Source: an uncultured Porphyromonadaceae bacterium (GTDB taxonomy: Bacteria > Bacteroidota > Bacteroidia > Bacteroidales > Muribaculaceae). From it: DNA of 8,707 nt. The position numbers and the translations under genes are program-made. The notes under the pieces are model-generated. The model made no database searches and had not been told where the DNA came from. It saw only the letters and a program-made list of their open reading frames with translations. The stretch lies in contig UROS01000096.1 of assembly GCA_900549445.1 (NCBI GenBank), positions 1-8,707 on the forward strand, read 5' to 3'. Positions 1 through 6,065 of this stretch are shown one piece after another (positions within the stretch are counted from its first letter, which is position 1; each line of letters starts with the position of its first letter).

Positions 1-101
1 CATTCTGGATTGGGGCTTATGTCGCGCTGTCTTCTAACCGATTTTTTACAATGACATTGCTCCACGGACGGAGGGACACAAATTTGTTCGCGGCAGAGTC
101 T

Positions 102-133
102 TTTGGAGAATTCCGGAAAAATGCGTAATTTTG
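102..133 (+). promoter_or_regulatory. Predicted Bacteroidota-type promoter for the glycosyltransferase-DUF4286-ruvC operon
   Basis: A TTTG at 102-105 is followed by a 20-nt spacer and TAATTTTG at 126-133. This fits the primary-sigma promoter pattern known from Bacteroides (-33 TTTG, -7 TAnnTTTG). Transcription would start a few bases downstream, giving a leader of about 40 nt before the ATG at 181. The dnaN promoter in this window has the same architecture and spacing. No transcript data support it. Confidence 0.6.
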
Positions 134-180
134 TAGATAGAGAATGTCTCAACGCACTCTGAAACCTCAACATCAACCTT

Positions 181-937
181 ATGGCACCGCTTTTCTCCAT
201 AATCACCGTAACTTACAATGCGGAGAAGACTCTCCCCGCCACCCTTGAAAGCCTGTCGCGGCAGACATGCAGGCTTTACGAGCATATCCTTGTTGATGGC
301 GGCTCATCGGATTCAACCGTTGAGCTCTGCCGCAGTGCGGCTCTGCCGGGTGCCAGAATAATTTTCCGAGCGGGACAAAGGTCTCTACGACGCCATGAAC
401 AAAGGGCTCGGTCTCGCGCAGGGCGACTACGTGATGTTTCTCAACGCGGGCGACTCCCTCACGTCGCCCGATACTCTCGATCTGCTCGCCCGTGCCATAA
501 TGGACAACGACTATCCCGGCATTGTTTACGGTCAGACCCGTATAGTCGATTCCTCCCGCCGGGTACTCGGCAGCCGTCATCTGCGCGCTCCCGAAAAACT
601 GACTCTCGCAAGCTTCGCCGATGGGATGGTTGTGTGCCATCAGGCTTTCGTGGTGCTCCGCAAACTCACCGACAGTTTCAATACCTCCTACCGTTATTCG
701 GCCGACTACGACTGGTGCATACGCTGTCTGCAGCGCAGCAAACGCAACGAATATGTCGACGCCGACATTGTGGATTACCTCTTCGAGGGGGTAACCACCG
801 CCAACCGCCGCAAGTCGCTTATCGAACGCTTCCGGATAATGTGCCGATACTACGGTGTACTCCCTACTCTCTGGCGTCATCTTAAATTCATTCCACGCTT
901 TCTCAACCGGCGGCGCGAGGAACGTAACTTCAAATAA
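181..937 (+). CDS. Family 2 glycosyltransferase, interrupted by an apparent +1 frameshift
   Basis: This is a GT-A fold glycosyltransferase that would transfer a sugar from a nucleotide-sugar donor, probably in surface polysaccharide or glycan synthesis; donor and acceptor cannot be read from the sequence. Frame 1 from the ATG at 181 encodes the N-terminus, with SIITVTYNAEKTL and the donor-binding VDGGSSDST (about residues 38-46). Homology then moves to frame 2, which carries SERDKGLYDAMNKG, FLNAGDS (metal/nucleotide-binding region) and ADYDW (acceptor/catalytic region), ending at TAA 935-937. Removing one T from the TTTT at 362-365 joins the halves as ...ARIISERDKG..., giving a 251-residue protein of usual length. 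Without that correction, frame 1 runs on to 885 with unrelated sequence, and the internal ATG at 395 gives only a truncated 180-aa product. It is first in an operon with DUF4286 and ruvC. The shift may be an assembly error or a genuine lesion. Confidence 0.85.
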
Positions 938-948
938 CCTAAACAAAT

Positions 949-1263
949 ATGTCCATAATTCTGAATACTACTTTCCATCTCGACTCAGCGCTGACCGAAG
1001 AATTTCTCGGCTGGGTCCGAAGCCGGTATCTGCCGTCGGCGCTCGCATCCGGACTGCTCCACACTCCCTCCATTTCCCGGCTGATGGTGCAGGTGGCAGA
1101 AGGGGCAGACGGGTTTGCCGTTCAGCTTAAAGCCGACTCGTCTACAGCCGCCTCTCAGTGGCACGACGGTGAAGGCGACCGTCTTCGCCGGGAACTCTCG
1201 TCGAATTTCGGCGACCGCATGGTATTTTTCACCACTCTGATGGAAGAATTGCCTGTAGAATAA
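949..1263 (+). CDS. DUF4286 family protein
   Basis: This 104-residue cytosolic protein has no signal peptide or membrane segment. It matches the small DUF4286 family of Bacteroidota as I recall it: an N-terminal ILNTTFHLD strand, a helix containing EFLGWVRSRYLPSAL, a central ASGLLHTPSISRLMVQV segment, and a C-terminal FGDRMVFFTTLMEELPVE. No catalytic residues are evident, and the compact alpha/beta pattern only loosely suggests a ferredoxin-like fold. The biochemical role is unknown. The gene starts 11 nt after the glycosyltransferase stop, and its TAA shares a base with the ruvC ATG (TAATG at 1261-1265), so translation of the two is probably coupled. The start has an A-rich upstream region and no clear Shine-Dalgarno. 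Confidence 0.85.
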   Translation: MSIILNTTFHLDSALTEEFLGWVRSRYLPSALASGLLHTPSISRLMVQVAEGADGFAVQLKADSSTAASQWHDGEGDRLRRELSSNFGDRMVFFTTLMEELPVE

Positions 1264-1853
1264 TGGAACAGTCAGCCTCAGCCTCTCCGCTCGCGCAGTT
1301 CGATAAGATAATCATCGGCATTGACCCCGGCACAAACGTGATGGGGTACGGCATTCTTGGCGTCAAGGCGAAAAAGCCGTTGCTCGTAGCCCTCGGTGTA
1401 ATCAAACTCAGCAAATTTGAAAGCCACTATCTGAGGCTCTCGCGCATCTACAGCAGAGTACTCCAGCTTGTGGAGCAGTATCTGCCTGACGAGATGGCTA
1501 TAGAAGCTCCGTTTTTCGGCAAAAACGTGCAGTCTATGCTTAAACTGGGGCGTGCACAGGGAGTTGCGATTGCAGCAGCTCTTGCTCGCGATGTTCCCAT
1601 CCACGAATACGAACCCCGTAAAATAAAAATGGCCATTACGGGCAACGGTGCGGCATCAAAGGAGCAGGTGCGCGAAATGCTGCGCCGCACACTCAACATC
1701 AGCGCTGACAGGCTTGAGGATATCGAGCTTGACGCCACCGACGCACTCGGTGCGGCTGTATGCCATTTCTACGAATCCTCCCGTCCGCAGCCGACAGCCG
1801 GCCCCAAGTCATGGAAAGAATTCATAGCCAGAAACCCCGACAGGGTAAAGTGA
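1263..1853 (+). CDS. ruvC: Crossover junction endodeoxyribonuclease RuvC
   Basis: RuvC is the Holliday junction resolvase. As a dimer it makes symmetric nicks in four-way junctions processed by RuvAB during homologous recombination. The 196-residue product has the RNase H-like fold signature IIIGIDPGTNVMGYGIL. The four expected acidic catalytic residues are visible: D21 in GIDPGT, E81 in MAIEAPFFGKN, and D157 and D160 in LDATDALG, corresponding to D7, E66, D138 and D141 of the E. coli enzyme. The conserved GRAQGVAIAAA and YEPRKIKMAITGNGAASKEQV stretches are intact. About 14 residues precede the usual N-terminus. The ATG at 1263 is preferred because it overlaps the previous stop and the next in-frame Met (M27) would remove the first catalytic Asp. 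ruvA and ruvB are not nearby, so they must lie elsewhere. Confidence 0.97.
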   Translation: MEQSASASPLAQFDKIIIGIDPGTNVMGYGILGVKAKKPLLVALGVIKLSKFESHYLRLSRIYSRVLQLVEQYLPDEMAIEAPFFGKNVQSMLKLGRAQGVAIAAALARDVPIHEYEPRKIKMAITGNGAASKEQVREMLRRTLNISADRLEDIELDATDALGAAVCHFYESSRPQPTAGPKSWKEFIARNPDRVK

Positions 1854-1869
1854 ACGGCACACTTTTTTT
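1847..1869 (+). terminator. Possible intrinsic terminator after ruvC
   Basis: AAAGTG (1847-1852) and CACTTT (1860-1865) form a perfect 6-bp stem with a 7-nt loop. Stem and tail together contain a 7-T run (1863-1869). The hairpin overlaps the ruvC stop codon. It lies just upstream of the predicted dnaN promoter, which is the expected place for the end of the upstream transcript. The stem is short and AT-rich, so termination may be weak. Confidence 0.4.
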
Positions 1870-1889
1870 CATTTCCCACTGTCCGATCT

Positions 1890-1921
1890 CTTGGCGATTC
1901 AACGATTTATTGCTATCTTTG
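1890..1921 (+). promoter_or_regulatory. Predicted promoter of the dnaN operon
   Basis: CTTG at 1890-1893 (TTG core of the -33 element), a 20-nt spacer and TATCTTTG at 1914-1921 match the Bacteroidota -33/-7 pattern. It sits in the 158-nt gap between ruvC and dnaN, the largest gap between plus-strand genes here. It would give an unusually long leader of roughly 80 nt before the dnaN ATG. It is the only promoter I can support for the six genes that follow. Confidence 0.65.
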
Positions 1922-1942
1922 TAGTTCAATCCTAAGGCTCCT

Positions 1943-1984
1943 GGTGCCGCCTGTAGCGGCGCCCAATACCGCCGGTCGGTTTTT
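1943..1984 (+). promoter_or_regulatory. Structured dnaN leader with mutually exclusive hairpins (candidate attenuator)
   Basis: Hairpin A pairs 1943-1950 with 1956-1963 (8 bp, one G-U, 5-nt loop). Hairpin B pairs CGGCG 1957-1961 with CGCCG 1970-1974 and cannot coexist with A. Hairpin C pairs ACCG 1968-1971 with CGGT 1977-1980, runs into TTTTT at 1980-1984, is compatible with A and is excluded by B. The layout resembles a transcription attenuator, but hairpin C has only 4 bp and no ligand or leader peptide is recognisable. A regulatory role is inference. Confidence 0.25.
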
Positions 1985-2011
1985 ATTATTTGACTATAAA
2001 AAATATCATAT

Positions 2012-3142
2012 ATGAAATTTTCAGTACCGAGCAAAACGCTCAACAGCTACGCTTCGTCGGTTAGCAAAATCATCAATGCAAAGAATGCTCTCGTTATTCT
2101 CAACAATTTTCTCTTTACCATCGAGGGCGAAACGCTTACCATAGCCGCGTGTGACGGCGAGAACACGCTCTGCGCGCGAATTCCCATCATCGACGTGGAG
2201 GGCGAAGGCGAGGTCTGCATCGACGCACGCCGAATCGTAGATCTTCTCCGCGTGATGCCCGAGCAGGAACTCACTTTCTCGGTCGACGAGTCGACTATGG
2301 AAATCGAGATGTCACACCCCAACGGCTCCTACAAGTTCATGGGCATAAACGGCAGCGAATATCCCCGCATCCGCCGCAATCAGGAATCCTCCGCCATGGA
2401 GTTTTCCGTTCCCGGCGCCAACCTGCTCCGCGCCCTCGAGTCGACATCGTTTGCAGCCGGCACTGATCCCCTGCGGCCGCAGATGATGGGCGTGTACTGG
2501 GACATCAAGCCCGACAGCCTCATTTTCGTAGCCACCGATACCCACAAGCTCGTAAAATACGAGGATACCAGCATTGCTCCCGGAATCGAATCGTCGTTCA
2601 TTCTCCCCAACAAGTCGACCAACGTGTTCAAAAGCGTGTTCGGCAAAGATGAGATTGTACGCATTTCGCTTGATCCGGAACAGGGTGTGACTTTTGAAAC
2701 AGATACTTTCACTTTCGACAGCCGTCTCGTCAAAGGCCGCTTCCCCGACTACAACCGCGTAATTCCTACCAACAACCCTTATACTCTCGATGTTGACCGC
2801 CAGATGTTCAGCAACGCATGCCGCCGTGTGAGCCTCTTCGTTGACGAAGGCCACGGTCTGCTCAAATTCAAACTCGAACCGGACAAAATGACCATCAAGG
2901 CATCGGACAACGAATACAACACTTCAGGCGTGGAAACCCTCGACTGCGAATTCAACGGCTCCGATATGGTGATCGGGTTCAGCTCCTTCTACCTCGCCGA
3001 CCTTACCGGAATCCTCTGGACAGACCATATACTGTTCAAACTCGCCGACCCTTCGCGTCCTGCGGTAATCGTACCCACCGAAGACCGTCCCGACTCGAAA
3101 CTCACCATGCTCCTCATGCCGATGAACGTGGCTGAATTCTAA
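2012..3142 (+). CDS. dnaN: DNA polymerase III subunit beta (sliding clamp)
   Basis: DnaN forms the head-to-tail dimeric ring around DNA that tethers the replicative polymerase and recruits ligase, mismatch repair and translesion factors. The 376-residue product is full length and shows the three repeated clamp domains (roughly 1-125, 126-250 and 251-376). It begins MKFSVPSKTLNSYASSVSKII and includes the conserved ACDGENTLCARI, NGSEYPRI, FVATDTHKLVKYE and KGRFPDYNRVIP segments. The C-terminus keeps the MPM (369-371) found near the end of the E. coli clamp, followed by NVAEF instead of RL. It is first in a tightly spaced operon, 13 nt before the exonuclease gene. The ATG at 2012 lies behind an A/T-rich stretch without a Shine-Dalgarno, as is common in Bacteroidota. 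Confidence 0.97.
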   Translation: MKFSVPSKTLNSYASSVSKIINAKNALVILNNFLFTIEGETLTIAACDGENTLCARIPIIDVEGEGEVCIDARRIVDLLRVMPEQELTFSVDESTMEIEMSHPNGSYKFMGINGSEYPRIRRNQESSAMEFSVPGANLLRALESTSFAAGTDPLRPQMMGVYWDIKPDSLIFVATDTHKLVKYEDTSIAPGIESSFILPNKSTNVFKSVFGKDEIVRISLDPEQGVTFETDTFTFDSRLVKGRFPDYNRVIPTNNPYTLDVDRQMFSNACRRVSLFVDEGHGLLKFKLEPDKMTIKASDNEYNTSGVETLDCEFNGSDMVIGFSSFYLADLTGILWTDHILFKLADPSRPAVIVPTEDRPDSKLTMLLMPMNVAEF

Positions 3143-3155
3143 TCTTCCGACAAAG

Positions 3156-3923
3156 ATGCAGCTTAATCTTAAACGGCCGATTATTTTTTTCGACCTCGAA
3201 ACGACCGGCACGAACGTCACCCAGGATCGCATCGTGGAAATATCCCTTATAAAGGTGATGCCTTCCGGCGAAGAGATAGAAAAAACCCGCAGAATCAACC
3301 CCGGAATACCGATTCCGGCGGAGGCTACGGAGATACATCATATTTCCGATGCCGACGTTGCCGACGCTCCGACCTTCAAAATGGTGGCCAAGGATCTTGC
3401 ACGGATATTCACCGGATGCGACATAGCAGGCTTCAACTCCAACCGCTTGGACATTCCGATGCTCGACCAGGAGTTTCAGCGCGCCGGAGTGAAATTCGAC
3501 TTCACAAAGCCACGGTTTATCGACGTGCAGACTATTTTCCACAAAAAAGAGCAGCGCACGCTTGTAGCCGCATATCGCTTTTACTGCGACAAGGATTTGG
3601 AAGGCGCACACTCGGCCAACGCGGATACCCGCGCCACCTACGAGGTGCTCAAAGCGCAGCTCGACCGATATTCAGATCTGTCCAACGACATCGACGCTCT
3701 CAGCGATTTCTCCTCGCAGAACCGCAATGTCGACCTCATGGGCCGGCTGATATACAACGACAAGCGTCAGGAGGTGATTAATTTCGGAAAATACAAGGGA
3801 AAGCTGGCCGAAGAGGTTCTTCGTTCCGACCCGGGCTATTACAGCTGGATTCTTCAGGGCGATTTTCCACAGAACACCAAAGACGCCTTCACCAAAATCA
3901 AACTCAGGCTCAAGGATGCTTAA
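3156..3923 (+). CDS. DnaQ-like DEDDh 3'-5' exonuclease with ExoX-like C-terminal domain
   Basis: This is a 255-residue exonuclease of the DEDDh superfamily, which removes nucleotides from DNA or RNA 3' ends with two metal ions. Motif ExoI is FFDLETTG (D13, E15), ExoII is FNSNRLDIPML (D100), and ExoIII is GAHSANADTRATYEVL (H153, D158), so the catalytic set is complete. After a linker around 170-190, a C-terminal domain (about 195-250) contains INFGKYKGKLAEEV and YYSWILQGDF. This resembles the small domain found at the C-terminus of exodeoxyribonuclease X-type proteins. It is commonly annotated as a 3'-5' exonuclease or as a DNA polymerase III epsilon-like subunit; whether it proofreads is not shown by the sequence. 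It lies directly after dnaN, and its last 8 bases overlap the start of coaBC, implying translational coupling. Confidence 0.92.
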   Translation: MQLNLKRPIIFFDLETTGTNVTQDRIVEISLIKVMPSGEEIEKTRRINPGIPIPAEATEIHHISDADVADAPTFKMVAKDLARIFTGCDIAGFNSNRLDIPMLDQEFQRAGVKFDFTKPRFIDVQTIFHKKEQRTLVAAYRFYCDKDLEGAHSANADTRATYEVLKAQLDRYSDLSNDIDALSDFSSQNRNVDLMGRLIYNDKRQEVINFGKYKGKLAEEVLRSDPGYYSWILQGDFPQNTKDAFTKIKLRLKDA

Positions 3924-5121
3924 AGGCAAGCACATAATTCTCGGAATTTGCGGCGGCATCGCCGCCTACAAATCGGTTACGCTTCTTCGGCTCCTCATAA
4001 AGGCGGGAGCCGAAGTTCAGGTTGTCATAACTCCGGCTGGAAAAGAATTCATAACGCCCGTGACGCTTTCCGCCCTCAGCCATAAGCCGGTGATCAGCGA
4101 GTTTTTCACCGCCAATACCGGAGAATGGCATTCGCACGTTGATCTCGGACTCTGGGCCGACTGCATGGTCATTGCTCCGGCCACCGCCTCGTCGATTGCC
4201 AAAATGGCCAACGGGATTGCCGACAATATGCTCATAACCACCTATCTCTCGGCAAAGTCGCAGGTGTTTGTCGCCCCGGCTATGGATCTCGACATGATGA
4301 AGCACCCCTCCACCCGGCATAATATCGGGCTGCTCCGTTCGTATGGCAACATCATCATAGAGCCGGAAGACGGAGAACTCGCCAGCGGGCTCATAGGGAA
4401 AGGCCGCATGGAAGAGCCTGAAAAAATATTCGCTGTTCTCCAGCAGTATTTTGCCTCCAAAGGCGACATGAAAGGCAAGCGTGTGATGATTACCGCCGGG
4501 CCCACCTACGAGAAAATCGATCCGGTAAGATTCATCGGGAATTATTCTTCTGGGAAAATGGGCTATGCTTTGGCCGAGGCCGCCGCGCGGCGCGGTGCTG
4601 AAGTCACACTCGTAAGCGGCCCCGTGGCACTGACGACAGAGAATCCGTCCATAACAGTTGTAAAGGTTGAATCCGCACGCCAGATGCTTGATGCATGCCT
4701 CCGGGCGTTTCCCGACAGCGACATAGCGATAATGTGCGCAGCTGTTGCGGACTATGCCCCGGCAGAAGCAGCCGAAAGCAAAATCAAGCGGGAGCACGAC
4801 GAGGTGCCCTCTATCAGACTCGTTAAAAATCCCGACATAGCCGCCTCGCTTGGGAAAGGAAAGCGTCCCGGTCAGATTCTCGCCGGTTTCGCCCTCGAGA
4901 CAGACCATGAATTCGGCAATGCCTGCGAGAAACTCGAGCGTAAGAATCTCGACCTGATAGTGCTGAACTCACTGCGCGACTCAGGAGCAGGCTTCGGCAC
5001 CGACACCAACAAGGTGTCGATTATCACCCGCCCGGGCAACCGTACCGATTTCCCGCTGAAATCCAAGGCCGAGGTAGCCGACGATATTCTCAACGCGATT
5101 ATGTCTGTCAAAAAACCGTAA
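3916..5121 (+). CDS. coaBC: Bifunctional phosphopantothenoylcysteine decarboxylase / phosphopantothenate-cysteine ligase
   Basis: CoaBC performs two steps of coenzyme A synthesis: CoaB couples cysteine to 4'-phosphopantothenate using CTP, and the FMN-dependent CoaC decarboxylates the product to 4'-phosphopantetheine. The 401-residue length is normal. The CoaC half (about 1-182) has ILGICGGIAAYKS, the catalytic-type His in HVDLGLWAD (H74) and the FMN-site APATASSIAKMANGIADN. The CoaB half (about 186-400) has TAGPTYEKIDPVRFIGNYSSGKMG, with N209 matching E. coli N210, plus CAAVADYAPAEA, SKIKRE, KNPDIAASLG and RKNLDLIVLN. Unusually compared with E. coli, the PAMN motif reads PAMD (D124) and the cysteine of the ACGD segment is serine (LASGLIGKGRM, S157). 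I recall related Bacteroidota proteins having the same form, so this is probably a lineage variant rather than damage. The ATG at 3916 overlaps the exonuclease stop by 8 nt. Confidence 0.96.
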   Translation: MLKGKHIILGICGGIAAYKSVTLLRLLIKAGAEVQVVITPAGKEFITPVTLSALSHKPVISEFFTANTGEWHSHVDLGLWADCMVIAPATASSIAKMANGIADNMLITTYLSAKSQVFVAPAMDLDMMKHPSTRHNIGLLRSYGNIIIEPEDGELASGLIGKGRMEEPEKIFAVLQQYFASKGDMKGKRVMITAGPTYEKIDPVRFIGNYSSGKMGYALAEAAARRGAEVTLVSGPVALTTENPSITVVKVESARQMLDACLRAFPDSDIAIMCAAVADYAPAEAAESKIKREHDEVPSIRLVKNPDIAASLGKGKRPGQILAGFALETDHEFGNACEKLERKNLDLIVLNSLRDSGAGFGTDTNKVSIITRPGNRTDFPLKSKAEVADDILNAIMSVKKP

Positions 5122-5145
5122 TTTCCACACAGCATCTCCCCTCCT

Positions 5146-6060
5146 ATGATCAGATATTTTTTTTCATTTGTTTCCGCCCTATTCTGTATGCTTCCGCTTG
5201 CGGCTCAAGAACTGAACTGCAAGGTGGAGATAAACTCGCAGCAGATTGAGGGGACAAACAAACAGGTGTTTCAGACGCTTCAGGAAGCCATGTCGGAATA
5301 CATCAATACCCGCAAGTGGACCGACGCACAGTTCTCGCCAAACGAGAAAATAGAGTGCACGCTCTTCTTCACCATAAAGGAATATGACGACGGCGAAGGC
5401 CTGATGAAAGGCGACCTGCAGATACAGTCAATCCGACCGGTCTACAACAGTTCGTATACCACCACCCTCATTAACTTCAAGGACAACAACATAGAGTTCA
5501 CGTACCGTGAAAACGAGCCGCTTATCTATTCCGAGACCACCATGGAAAGCAACCTCACGGCAATCCTGAACTTCTACGCCTACTTCATCCTCGCAATGGA
5601 CTTCGACAGTTTCGCGCCCAAAGGCGGCGACCCCTACTTCGACCGGCTCGAAACCATCGTGCATCTGGCCCAGTCGTCGGGCGAAACCGGATGGAAAGCT
5701 TTCGAGGACACCAAAAACCGTTCGGCGCTCCTGAGCGCCTACACCGACCCGGCCACCTCGGCCATGCGCGATCTCACCTACAGCTACCATCTGCAGGGAC
5801 TCGACCAGATGTCGGTTGCGCCCGACAAAGGAAGATCCAACATAACAAAAGCCCTCGAAACACTAACAGACATTTCAAAGGTCGCTCCTATGAGCGTAGC
5901 CCTGTCGCTTTTCAAGGACTCGAAACTCGACGAACTCGTCAACATCTACTCGAAAGGCCTGCCCGAGGAGCGCGATCACGCCTTCGAGATTCTTTCCCCT
6001 CTCTATCCTACCGAACAACAACGCCTTGAAAAAATAAAGAAAGGCGATGAAAACAAATAA
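5146..6060 (+). CDS. DUF4835 family secreted protein (PorD-type)
   Basis: This 304-residue protein is predicted to be exported. It starts with Arg then a hydrophobic stretch (about residues 4-18) and a signal peptidase I-like site after LAA (A20), leaving QELNCKVEIN at the mature N-terminus. There is no lipobox and no further membrane segment, so a periplasmic or outer-membrane-associated location is likely. The sequence fits DUF4835: SQQIEGTNKQVFQTLQEAM, EYINTRKWTDAQF and NEKIECTLFFTI in the N-terminal part, and NFYAYFILAMDFDSF followed by a GGDPYFDR segment in the middle. Members of this family in related bacteria are, as I recall, sometimes named PorD in connection with type IX secretion; that link is family-level recall and not shown here. 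It lies 24 nt after coaBC and 5 nt before recN, an arrangement I recall as common in Bacteroidota. Confidence 0.88.
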   Translation: MIRYFFSFVSALFCMLPLAAQELNCKVEINSQQIEGTNKQVFQTLQEAMSEYINTRKWTDAQFSPNEKIECTLFFTIKEYDDGEGLMKGDLQIQSIRPVYNSSYTTTLINFKDNNIEFTYRENEPLIYSETTMESNLTAILNFYAYFILAMDFDSFAPKGGDPYFDRLETIVHLAQSSGETGWKAFEDTKNRSALLSAYTDPATSAMRDLTYSYHLQGLDQMSVAPDKGRSNITKALETLTDISKVAPMSVALSLFKDSKLDELVNIYSKGLPEERDHAFEILSPLYPTEQQRLEKIKKGDENK

Positions 6061-6065
6061 CCCGA

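Noticed and set aside
1..101. Possible 3' end of an upstream gene or other element at the left edge
   Set aside because: The three plus-strand frames end at stops near 37, 54 and 128 with no recognisable protein tail, and the minus strand shows no convincing start. No RNA gene, repeat or adapter was recognised.
203..946. Long minus-strand open frame (about 247 codons) opposite the glycosyltransferase
   Set aside because: It lies antisense to clear GT2 motifs, has no recognisable domain, and reflects codon bias of the opposite strand.
3156..3173. QLNLK at the exonuclease N-terminus as a clamp-binding peptide
   Set aside because: It resembles the start of a QLxLF motif but lacks the final aromatic residue, and the alternating hydrophobics are explained by the first beta strand leading into FFDLETTG.
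3910..4908. Minus-strand open frame of about 332 codons opposite coaBC
   Set aside because: It is antisense to a strongly conserved gene, is rich in Gly/His/Arg typical of shadow frames, and has no known motif or promoter.
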